A stretch of 6,448 nt of DNA. Origin: Victivallaceae bacterium (GTDB lineage: Bacteria > Verrucomicrobiota > Lentisphaeria > Victivallales > Victivallaceae). Below the pieces are notes generated by a model. It did no database searches. It was not told the DNA's origin and was given only the letters and a program-made list of their open reading frames with translations. The position numbers were made by a program, and so were the translations under genes. Numbering within the stretch: the first letter of the stretch is position 1; the number at the start of each line of letters is the position of its first letter. The stretch is taken from positions 1 to 6,448 of the forward strand of contig JAQUOK010000190.1 in the NCBI GenBank assembly GCA_028717165.1, written 5' to 3'. Positions 1 to 6,099 of this stretch are shown here, one piece after another.

Positions 1-749
1 ATATTACGAAATATAAACAGAACCTCATGGCATTGGATATTGCGGCGGAGGAATGGAAAACTACTTTTGACGCCATTCCCAACGCCGTTTTTCTTCTGGA
101 CAGGGAATGCCGGGTCGTAAAATGCAACCGGGCCGCTGAAAAGTTATTGCGGAGGAAAAAAAGCGGCCTCATAGGCCGGCAATATCGTGAAATCATCAGT
201 AAACGCGGCGGGCCGCCGGAGGCGTGTCCGTGCGTAAAAATGCTGAAATCCGGGCGCTGCACAAGGGAAATATGTTCTTTCAACGACAGAATTGTTGAAA
301 TTACGGTTTCCCCTGTTTCCAGCCCGACAGGGGAGATTCACGGTTCCGTAATTTTATTTACTGATATTACCAGGTTGAAAAATGCGGAAGAACAGTTAAA
401 ACATAAAAATAAACAACTGCAGAGTATCTTTCATACGGCGCCGATAGGCATCTGTGTGATTTCCGGCAGAACGTTTGTTCAGGCGAATGAACAGATGTGC
501 GAAATAACCGGCTACAGTTGTAAAGAACTTATCGGCAAAACTCCCAGGATGCTTCATGACTGCGATGCGGAGTACAATCGGATTTCTGATATTGTCCGGA
601 GCGCCCGCGGAAACGAAATTGCCGTCGTCAGGACTGAAATAACCAGGAAAGACGGTCGTAAAGTTGACGTATTGCTGCATTTTTCCGCCTTGAATCTCAA
701 GACGGATACGTTTACTTTTACGGTGACGGATACTTCAAAAAACAAATAA
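1..749 (+). CDS. Tandem PAS-domain sensory protein, 3' part (5' end outside window)
   Basis: This is the C-terminal part of a signal-sensing protein, probably cytoplasmic. The first in-frame ATG is at 27, but the frame is open back to base 1 (reading ITKYKQNL before that Met) and there is no Shine-Dalgarno before 27, so the gene almost certainly starts upstream. Numbered from the Met at 27, PAS1 spans about 11-115: it begins WKTTFDAIPNAVFLLD, has a CPC motif at 67-69 and ends in FTDITRLK. A short charged helix (about 116-132) links it to PAS2 (about 133-236), which begins IFHTAPIGICVI, contains ITGYSCKELIGK and ends FTVTDTSKNK. The protein stops at the PAS2 boundary, where a kinase, GGDEF or other output domain would normally follow. 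Any output domain must therefore lie N-terminal (for example a receiver) or be absent. The ligand cannot be read from the sequence. The PAS calls are firm; the role is inferred. Confidence 0.85.
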   Translation, partial: ITKYKQNLMALDIAAEEWKTTFDAIPNAVFLLDRECRVVKCNRAAEKLLRRKKSGLIGRQYREIISKRGGPPEACPCVKMLKSGRCTREICSFNDRIVEITVSPVSSPTGEIHGSVILFTDITRLKNAEEQLKHKNKQLQSIFHTAPIGICVISGRTFVQANEQMCEITGYSCKELIGKTPRMLHDCDAEYNRISDIVRSARGNEIAVVRTEITRKDGRKVDVLLHFSALNLKTDTFTFTVTDTSKNK

Positions 750-750
750 A
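746..750. repeat. Putative target-site duplication, left copy
   Basis: ATAAA abuts the left inverted repeat and is repeated at 974-978. It contains the TAA stop (747-749) of the PAS gene. Removing the element plus one copy still leaves that stop, so the insertion did not shorten the protein. Confidence 0.65.
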
Positions 751-762
751 ACCAAGTTGCAA
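751..762 (+). repeat. Left terminal inverted repeat of the MITE-like element
   Basis: ACCAAGTTGCAA is the exact reverse complement of 962-973. Beyond the twelfth base the identity breaks down, then partly resumes as an AT-rich imperfect match (CAAAAATATAA against CAAAAGAATAA, with one extra T on the left). Confidence 0.8.
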
Positions 763-815
763 TCAAAAATATAATATTGTTGTTTCGTTAACCCTGACAG
801 GATTATTCAGCGTAG

Positions 816-834
816 CCCACCGCAACGCGGTGGG
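816..834. repeat. GC-rich perfect hairpin inside the MITE-like element
   Basis: CCCACCGC pairs with GCGGTGGG around an AAC loop, an 8-bp perfect stem that stands out in AT-rich surroundings. It resembles a REP-type palindrome. It lies only in the left half of the element and has no T-run on either side, so it is not a typical intrinsic terminator. Confidence 0.8.
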
Positions 835-855
835 TAAATATTACCGCCAGTTTCT

Positions 856-913
856 GTTCCCTGAAGGGGAACTTCAATTATAATTCGTATTTTGAGATTC
901 CCCTTCAGGGAAC
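856..913. repeat. Long hairpin in the centre of the MITE-like element
   Basis: Bases 856-871 (GTTCCCTGAAGGGGAA) and 898-913 are perfect 16-bp inverted copies separated by a 26-base AT-rich loop. Each arm is also self-complementary (GTTCCC with GGGAAC on the left, TTCCC with GGGAA on the right), so the region can form one long stem or two small ones. Outside the stem, 850-856 can pair with 918-924 across a small bulge. There is no T-run after the stem. It could still slow or end transcription between the two convergent genes, but this is not shown. Confidence 0.85.
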
Positions 914-961
914 ATTTCAGAAACGATAATATTCCCATGGATAAAATTTATTATTCTTTTG

Positions 962-973
962 TTGCAACTTGGT
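962..973 (-). repeat. Right terminal inverted repeat of the MITE-like element
   Basis: TTGCAACTTGGT is the exact reverse complement of 751-762. It marks the right end of the element, directly before the second ATAAA copy. Confidence 0.8.
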
Positions 974-978
974 ATAAA
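974..978. repeat. Putative target-site duplication, right copy
   Basis: ATAAA directly follows the right inverted repeat and is identical to 746-750. The duplication is AT-rich and short, so coincidence in AT-rich DNA is possible, but its exact position flush with both repeats makes a real duplication more likely. Confidence 0.65.
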
Positions 979-1157
979 ACTCGCTGTCTGCGTAATTGGG
1001 AGTTCGGCAGCAGCTTTTATTGAGAGCCCTCCGGTCATTAAATTTCCGCCGCGCCCCGCGCTCCTTCCGTTGCTTTAAAAATATTTTTTCGATAAAAATT
1101 GTACGCGTCGGCTTTACTGCCTCGATTATGAAGCAAAATAGACTTTTTCAGTAATGG
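979..1157. other. Intergenic stretch with no recognised feature
   Basis: About 180 bp lie between the insertion element and the 3' end of the U32 gene. I see no coding region, RNA gene or convincing intrinsic terminator on either strand. The only local peculiarities are AT-rich runs around 1076-1100 and a GC-rich patch near 1048-1062. Confidence 0.5.
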
Positions 1158-3392
1158 CTACATCAAGGTGTGCTCGAAATTGAAGCTTTCGATTTCCTTA
1201 GCGTTCCAGTCCGCGTTGGACAAATCGTAATAATCGGCGGTGCCGGGCAGACGCGGGATGGAGAAGACGCTTTTCGGATAAAGACCGGTAATATGGGTGT
1301 AACGGTTTTCCTTGACGACAAAGCGGTGGTTGCGAATATCCTTTATTTCGCCGTCGGCCGCTATATGGGCCCGGGTCGCCAGGAGGGGGGGGCGGCCGTA
1401 ACGGTAAATTTCAACCGGCAATACGGATTTTTCAACCAGGTCGTTCAGCGCTTCGCGTTCCAGTTCGATCCAGCCCTGAATTTTCGCGGCATGCAGTGCG
1501 GCAAGTTCCCGGACCGCGTATGAATTGCAGACCGGCAGAGGGAAGCCGGTAAAAATCTGAATGTCAGGATATTCACGCAGCAGGTCGAAAGCAAAAAGCC
1601 CGGTAACTCTGAAACGCCGTATCTTGCGTTCATAGGCATCTTTTATCATCCGGCGCAGGCTGGCAAGATGTTTTTCCGGGCAGAAAGGCGGGATGATCGC
1701 TTCGTCGGCCATACGGTTGATTTCAAAAATGGAGTATGCCTTGATCGCGCGGCGTTTTGCCGGAAGCCGGGTTTGTGGGCCCATTACGATGGTTTCCGGC
1801 AGTTCGGCGGCGTTGATCGCGGTTTTCCCGGTTTGGAGATAATCTTTCCGGAACTTTTCCAGCGCTTCGACATTGTTGCCGAAAATATTATCGAAATTGA
1901 CGTTTTCCCGCGCCCAGTCCCAGAAAGCCCTGCGTGCTTTTTTGAGTTCGCTGGCGGGAACGAAATACTCGCCGTCGATAACGGCGTGGATATTGCCTGC
2001 CCGTAATTCCTGCGAAGTGCTTGCCATAAATTCCATAACGGCTTTCTGCGGAACCAGCGGGTGATGTCTGGCGGGCTGGGTCATTAACGGATGTTCCCAG
2101 GCCGGACTGCCGGAATTGAGGATGTTGACCTGGATACTGTTTGCGGAGATATTGATCTGCAGATCCAGGGCGGAGCGCAATTCCGGCAGACCGGCCAGTT
2201 TGCCCTGCATTTCATCATAATTTTCGCCGATCTTGTAGACGAGGCCTTTTTCCGGGATTTCCTTGTCGCAGGACATGGTACATTCCTGCCCGGAAGTTGC
2301 CTTCAGTGCCGGATGACCGTTTACCGACATTGCGGTTACGGTCAGGGCCGGGCCCTCGTCCCCGTTCAGGGGCTGTATCCGAAGCCGGTCGCCCAGGTAT
2401 AAGCGATGGGCGGTTTTAAACGAAAATCCTTTTGCGGTGTTAAGTTCCACGTGTCCGCAAAGCAGCCCCGCCGCGCCGGGAGAGTCGTGTTTTATCAAAG
2501 TTCTGAGGGATTGTTCGGAATAGAATCCGTGAGACCATTTGCGGCCGTAAGTGGCGCTCAGTATTTTTCTGGCTTCGCCGAGCAGTTTACGGTCGGGTGC
2601 GGTTGGGGAATCAAGCAGCAGGCGGTAGGCTGCAACCGCATTTTTGACGTAATCGGGTTTGCGCAGACGCCCTTCGATTTTCAGAGAGGCGATCCCCATT
2701 TGCCTGAACCTGTAAACGAGATCTAAAGTGCTTAGATCCTGGGTGGAAAAAAAGAAACCGTTGCCTTGGCCGCTGTAAAAACGTCTCCGGCAAGGCTGTT
2801 TGCATTTTCCCCGGTTGCCGCTCCAGCCTCCAAGCCATGATGAAAACAGGCATTGTCCGGACAGGCAGCAGCACAAAGCGCCGTGCACGAAGACTTCCAG
2901 TTCAACCGGGGAATCCTGCTGCATGGCCTGCAGTTCCTCAAGCGTGATCTGCCGTTCGAGGATGACGCGTTTTACTCCCATTTCAGCGGCAATCCGCAGT
3001 CCGGCCGAATTGTGAAAGCCCATTTGGGTGGAAGCATGGATCTCCGGATCGGGAAAATATTCCCTTATTATCCGCAGGACGCCCAGATCCTGAACGATCA
3101 CTCCGTCCGGGCGGATACGTCCGAGTTCGGCCAGAAATCCGGCGATTTCGGGTAATTCCCGTTCTTTTATCAGAGTATTCAGAGTTACATAGACTTTGCG
3201 GGAATGCCTGCGGGCGTAGGCGACAAGGCGCGACATATCGTTGAACGAGAAGTTTTCACTGCGTTCCCGCGCGTTGAATTTGCTTAATCCGGCGTATACG
3301 GCATCGGCGCCGGCGTCGATCGCCGTTATTCCCGCCTGCAGGTTGCCTGCCGGGGCCAGGAGTTCGGGTATGTTTTTAGTTTTTTCAATCAT
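1158..3392 (-). CDS. U32-family protein, RlhA-like (annotated as peptidase U32), 744 aa
   Basis: This is a full-length U32-family protein. Residues 8-260 hold the catalytic barrel: PELLAPAGN near the N-terminus, HASTQ at 119-123, the signature EVFVHGALC...GQC at 166-181 and IEGRLRKPDYVKN at 239-251. Cysteines 174, 181, 197 and 201 match in spacing the iron-sulfur ligands of E. coli RlhA, which hydroxylates C2501 of 23S rRNA; relatives hydroxylate tRNA or ubiquinone precursors. A beta-rich module follows (about 305-395), then a DUF3656-like segment (about 405-500) ending YFVPASELKKARR, and a second barrel-like region (about 548-744) with YGRPPL. Many long U32 proteins carry further cysteines after that last motif; here there are none. 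The start lies 5 bp after the upstream stop with no clear Shine-Dalgarno, so coupled translation is likely. Family membership is firm. An RNA hydroxylase role is more likely than protease activity but is inferred. Confidence 0.9.
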   Translation of the reverse strand: MIEKTKNIPELLAPAGNLQAGITAIDAGADAVYAGLSKFNARERSENFSFNDMSRLVAYARRHSRKVYVTLNTLIKERELPEIAGFLAELGRIRPDGVIVQDLGVLRIIREYFPDPEIHASTQMGFHNSAGLRIAAEMGVKRVILERQITLEELQAMQQDSPVELEVFVHGALCCCLSGQCLFSSWLGGWSGNRGKCKQPCRRRFYSGQGNGFFFSTQDLSTLDLVYRFRQMGIASLKIEGRLRKPDYVKNAVAAYRLLLDSPTAPDRKLLGEARKILSATYGRKWSHGFYSEQSLRTLIKHDSPGAAGLLCGHVELNTAKGFSFKTAHRLYLGDRLRIQPLNGDEGPALTVTAMSVNGHPALKATSGQECTMSCDKEIPEKGLVYKIGENYDEMQGKLAGLPELRSALDLQINISANSIQVNILNSGSPAWEHPLMTQPARHHPLVPQKAVMEFMASTSQELRAGNIHAVIDGEYFVPASELKKARRAFWDWARENVNFDNIFGNNVEALEKFRKDYLQTGKTAINAAELPETIVMGPQTRLPAKRRAIKAYSIFEINRMADEAIIPPFCPEKHLASLRRMIKDAYERKIRRFRVTGLFAFDLLREYPDIQIFTGFPLPVCNSYAVRELAALHAAKIQGWIELEREALNDLVEKSVLPVEIYRYGRPPLLATRAHIAADGEIKDIRNHRFVVKENRYTHITGLYPKSVFSIPRLPGTADYYDLSNADWNAKEIESFNFEHTLM

Positions 3393-3397
3393 AGAGT

Positions 3398-4834
3398 TTA
3401 TTTTTTATTACCGGTTTTGATCAGACGGTTGACGAAAGGACAAGCCTGTGAATCGCGGACGCTTTTGGGCCGCTTCCAGAATTCCGGTTCCCAGAAACGC
3501 AGTTTCGTATCGCTGAAGTCCGTATGGTCCTGCGGCATGTTTATATCAATGGTATTGGTTACCGGGTCCTTCACTCCGAACGCCTTGATCACGCATTGCT
3601 CCTGGGTTTTGCCCATCAGCCGCGGCATGCAGTACATGGCGTTGTACCATATTCCCAGACAGTGGTCATTCGAGGTCAGCGGGTTAGTGAAATAGAGGTC
3701 TATCCAGGTCAGGACGCTGCCGCGGGGAAGGAGCCCGCCGACCATCATTGCCCTGGAATCAAGGTTAGGCTGGATGCAGAGGTTGTAAAAGGTCGATTCA
3801 GGATATTTTTCCAGATAGGGGCGCAAGGCTCTGGCGGCATCCGAACAACTGCACGCGGGGGCCATATAAACGAGATTTTTATAAAAAAGCATATCATAGC
3901 GGCACAGCATTTCATTGAGGATGAATGCGCCCATACTGTGGCCGATGAGGGTTATTTCGTATTCCGGGTGTTTTTTTACAAGCTTGACCAGACGGTCCAT
4001 AAATACGGACAGCGCCCCGTCCGGCGGTGAGATCATGGTATTGACCGAGTCGGAGAAGGTAGCTTCGAAACTTTCCGACCTCTGGAAGACGATTGTGGAG
4101 CGCCGGATCATTACATCCCAGGCGCTTTTGCCGCCGACGTCGATAAGGGCGGTCGTTAAAATACGTACCGGGAACGTGATGCAGTATAAAACGCTTTTAG
4201 CAAGCGGATAAGTCCTTTTGCTGTAATCTTCCCCTGCATAATAACGCATTTTCAATTTGCTGATTTTTTCGGCGTCCTCGGCAGGAATTCCTTCTTTCAG
4301 CGGGTCATTGGAAAAAAGTATATGGCTCTGGAACGCTATGTTGATCGGAAGGCGTACGATTGCGCGGCCGATGTCAAGTGCGAGATAGAACGGGGAAAGT
4401 ATCGGGCCGTAGGTATAGGTTTCGATGCCGCGCCTGATGAAGAACAAATGGTCGAAGTAGGAATCCGCCAGACTGGATTCCCAGTTGATCATGACCGGAT
4501 AATAATCGGATTCGTCATAAATGGTTTTGGACATTTCCTCGGTGCGTTCCACGGTTGAATCAAGGGAATTCATACCTCCGAACGCATACAGCAGAATTTT
4601 TTTACGGCCGCTTTTTTTAATTCCGTTTATTATGGATTCAACCTGTTGTTCGTAACTGTATTCATCTTCATCGATGATTTTGCCTGAGGACATTTTTATG
4701 GGGTACAATTCGGCGGTACCGTCACTATTGATGGCGATCATGCGTTCCGAAGTCGATTGTGAAAGTTCCAGGGAACTGCATGCGCACAGGAAAAACAGCG
4801 GCAGACTCAGGGCAAAATATGTTACGAACCTCAT
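3398..4834 (-). CDS. Secreted lipoprotein with alpha/beta-hydrolase fold (lipase/esterase-like), 478 aa
   Basis: Residues 1-19 form a lipoprotein signal peptide: a hydrophobic core, then lipobox LCAC with the lipidated Cys at 19, followed by Ser. The E. coli sorting rule would send it to the outer membrane. The mature part resembles a serine alpha/beta hydrolase. KKILLYAFGGMNS (78-90) looks like a core strand plus oxyanion-hole loop, VMINWES (114-120) like the next strand, and ITLIGHSMGAF (294-304) is a classic nucleophile elbow with Ser300. NLVYMAPA (320-327) is the strand after it. Candidate catalytic His is His437 (PQDHTDF) or His391; Asp359 is a possible acid. Between the second strand and the elbow lies an insertion of about 170 residues with apolar stretches (about 143-173 and 210-232) that could form a lid or membrane contact. 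The start follows a strong Shine-Dalgarno. Substrate and exact family are not recognised; a lipid or ester substrate is a guess. Confidence 0.85.
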   Translation of the reverse strand: MRFVTYFALSLPLFFLCACSSLELSQSTSERMIAINSDGTAELYPIKMSSGKIIDEDEYSYEQQVESIINGIKKSGRKKILLYAFGGMNSLDSTVERTEEMSKTIYDESDYYPVMINWESSLADSYFDHLFFIRRGIETYTYGPILSPFYLALDIGRAIVRLPINIAFQSHILFSNDPLKEGIPAEDAEKISKLKMRYYAGEDYSKRTYPLAKSVLYCITFPVRILTTALIDVGGKSAWDVMIRRSTIVFQRSESFEATFSDSVNTMISPPDGALSVFMDRLVKLVKKHPEYEITLIGHSMGAFILNEMLCRYDMLFYKNLVYMAPACSCSDAARALRPYLEKYPESTFYNLCIQPNLDSRAMMVGGLLPRGSVLTWIDLYFTNPLTSNDHCLGIWYNAMYCMPRLMGKTQEQCVIKAFGVKDPVTNTIDINMPQDHTDFSDTKLRFWEPEFWKRPKSVRDSQACPFVNRLIKTGNKK

Positions 4835-4836
4835 AT

Positions 4837-4845
4837 CTCCTCCTT
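4837..4845 (-). promoter_or_regulatory. Strong Shine-Dalgarno for the lipoprotein hydrolase gene
   Basis: On the minus strand AAGGAGGAG precedes AT and the ATG at 4834. It is the best ribosome-binding site in the window and supports the chosen start, which also gives a complete signal peptide. Confidence 0.85.
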
Positions 4846-4864
4846 ATCAGTTATCAGTTATCAA
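4844..4864 (-). repeat. Three tandem 7-bp repeats carrying stop codons in all three frames
   Basis: On the minus strand the units are TTGATAA, CTGATAA and CTGATAA, ending against the Shine-Dalgarno of the hydrolase gene (the last two bases overlap it). Each unit contains TGATAA. Because 7 is not a multiple of 3, the TGA codons (starting at 4863, 4856 and 4849) fall in all three minus-strand frames. Translation arriving from the upstream gene in any frame would stop here, just before the hydrolase start. Confidence 0.85.
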
Positions 4865-4910
4865 TTGCCGGCCTGACGACCGGCGCTCCCGGCTTTTCAT
4901 CGATATTCAT
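4854..4910 (-). CDS. Possible 18-codon small ORF between glycosyltransferase and hydrolase genes
   Basis: An ATG 3 bp after the glycosyltransferase stop opens a frame reading MNIDEKPGAPVVRPAIDN, ending at the TGA of the second 7-bp repeat, 19 bp before the hydrolase ATG. It is in the same frame as the glycosyltransferase, so it would also be that protein's tail if its TAA were read through. Its ribosome-binding site is weak (only AAAG-like). It has no known motif. It could be a translated spacer that couples the two genes, or chance. Confidence 0.2.
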   Translation of the reverse strand: MNIDEKPGAPVVRPAIDN

Positions 4911-4913
4911 ACT

Positions 4914-6050
4914 TTATTCTTTCAAGGCTATTGCGAGTATGTCGTAACCGGCGTTGGGAAGGCTGATGTTCTTAAGTTGTTCCGCGATGAATTTAAGCCG
5001 GTCGGATGAAGGCAGCACTTCCCGGTACTGCAGACTGTCTTCACAATGCGCTTTGGTTATTATACCGCGTTCGATCAGATAATCCACATTCCGTTCCTCC
5101 TGTCCCGGGATAGGATTGATGATAACCATCGGTTTTTCCATGGCAATGCATTCGGAAGTGGAAATTCCGCCGGGTTTGGTTACGATGATGTCGCTCATCG
5201 CCAGGTACTGCGCCACTTCATCGGTGAACGGTACGGTCAGCAGCCGTCCGGGATAGTCTTTTTCCAGCGCCTGAAGGGCCTGGATTTTTTTCGGATTGGC
5301 TCCGGCCATGGCGATAACTCCGTATCCGGAGAAGCGTTTCAGCAGGATTTCGCACAGACGGGTCATTTTGCCGACGCCGTTGCCGCCCATCATCACCAGA
5401 AAAATGGGAGTATCGGCGTCAAAACCGTTTTTCCGGCGCAGGGAGACGACTTCATCCCGGAGATATTCCCTGGTAAATTCGGGGAATACCGGGCAGCCGG
5501 TAATGTGTATGCGTTTATCTTCGACGCCGCGGGATATCAGCAGGTTCTTCACTTCGGTGCAGTTAACGAAATAATTGTCCAGAACCGTATTGATATAAAC
5601 CCAGTGCAGCGAGAAATCCGTGACGACTACGGAAACCGGCACTTTAAAGTCGTTTTGGGTTTTATATTCGTTAAGTATTTCCGCGGGAAGAAAATGGGAA
5701 CAGATAATATAATCCGGATTGTATTTCAATACTTCGCGGATCATTCGTTTTCTGATCCGTCTCCTGAACCACAGGAAGAAGCGCCCCAGAGCGGTTTCAG
5801 GGTAGGGTTTGTCGGTGTTGTAATAAATGAAGCTCCAGACGAACGGGCAGTTGTTGGCGAAGTAAAGATAGAGGTCATGGAATAGCTTTTTATAGATAAA
5901 CGGCATGTAATCTTTGACGTTGACGTTCGTAATTTTCAGGTGGGGGTATCTTTCTTCGGCACAGGCTTCCAGCGCTCCGGCCGCCCTGATGTGCCCGTTG
6001 CCCATCGGGCCGCTCAGGATCAGTAAATGTTTCTGGTTGGAAGTCTGCAA
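4914..6050 (-). CDS. GT28 glycosyltransferase, MGDG synthase/UgtP type (diacylglycerol glycosyltransferase-like), 378 aa
   Basis: This is a complete GT-B fold enzyme of about the same length as the UgtP processive diacylglycerol glucosyltransferases. The N-terminal MGDG-synthase half (about 8-190) starts LLILSGPMGNGH, the family's glycine-rich loop with His20, and includes VVVTDFSLHW (141-150) and ITGCPV (183-188). The C-terminal nucleotide-sugar half has MMGGNGVGK (220-228), PFTDEVAQYLAMSDIIVTKPGG (274-295) and PIPGQEERN (313-321), the classic GT28 donor-binding signature. Such enzymes move a sugar from a UDP-sugar to diacylglycerol at the inner face of the membrane, making glycolipids. There is no signal peptide; basic and aromatic residues around 90-105 may contact the membrane. 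The start is TTG at 6050: no ATG or GTG lies between it and the in-frame stop at 6078-6080, GGAG sits 8 bp upstream, and the next ATG falls inside the glycine-rich loop. Sugar and acceptor specificity are not certain. Confidence 0.9.
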   Translation of the reverse strand: MQTSNQKHLLILSGPMGNGHIRAAGALEACAEERYPHLKITNVNVKDYMPFIYKKLFHDLYLYFANNCPFVWSFIYYNTDKPYPETALGRFFLWFRRRIRKRMIREVLKYNPDYIICSHFLPAEILNEYKTQNDFKVPVSVVVTDFSLHWVYINTVLDNYFVNCTEVKNLLISRGVEDKRIHITGCPVFPEFTREYLRDEVVSLRRKNGFDADTPIFLVMMGGNGVGKMTRLCEILLKRFSGYGVIAMAGANPKKIQALQALEKDYPGRLLTVPFTDEVAQYLAMSDIIVTKPGGISTSECIAMEKPMVIINPIPGQEERNVDYLIERGIITKAHCEDSLQYREVLPSSDRLKFIAEQLKNISLPNAGYDILAIALKE

Positions 6051-6058
6051 TTCGCTTA

Positions 6059-6062
6059 CTCC
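6059..6062 (-). promoter_or_regulatory. Shine-Dalgarno deciding the TTG start of the glycosyltransferase
   Basis: GGAG on the minus strand, 8 bases before TTG at 6050. With the upstream in-frame stop at 6078-6080 and no ATG or GTG between, it fixes the start at TTG. Confidence 0.7.
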
Positions 6063-6099
6063 GGTATATTGTAATTGTTAAATTTATATCAAATAGCTA

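Larger units (their letters stand above)
751..973. mobile_element. MITE-like non-autonomous insertion element, 223 bp
   Basis: The element is bounded by perfect 12-bp terminal inverted repeats, ACCAAGTTGCAA at 751-762 and TTGCAACTTGGT at 962-973. The 5-bp sequence ATAAA lies immediately outside each end (746-750 and 974-978), as expected of a target-site duplication. There is no ORF of useful size inside. Further inverted sequence continues inward: 773-786 pairs with 920-933 (12 of 14 Watson-Crick, the other two G-T), 850-856 with 918-924, and 856-871 with 898-913. This fold-back structure, small size and lack of a transposase fit a MITE, moved in trans by a transposase elsewhere in the genome. 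I do not recognise the parent IS family. It sits between convergent genes. Confidence 0.72.

Noticed and set aside
816..834. GC-rich hairpin as an intrinsic terminator for the PAS gene
   Set aside because: The stem is strong, but the bases after it on either strand are not a T-run, and it belongs to the inserted element.
751..973. Non-coding RNA such as a retron or riboswitch
   Set aside because: There is no neighbouring reverse transcriptase, and terminal repeats with a flanking duplication explain the boundaries better as a transposable element.
1668..3155. Several 60-110 codon open frames on both strands inside the U32 gene
   Set aside because: All overlap a continuous 744-residue protein with conserved motifs; they show no motifs and reflect the gene's base composition.
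3524..4030. A 168-codon open frame on the plus strand opposite the hydrolase gene
   Set aside because: It is antisense to the nucleophile-elbow region of a well-supported gene and shows no family features of its own.
5046..5885. A 279-codon open frame on the plus strand antisense to the glycosyltransferase
   Set aside because: It lies wholly opposite a gene with clear family motifs. Its translation has no recognisable domain and it lacks a convincing ribosome-binding site, so it is a shadow frame.
6074..6091. TTG...CAA palindrome as a LacI-type operator
   Set aside because: Only 6 of 9 half-site positions match in AT-rich DNA, which is close to chance.
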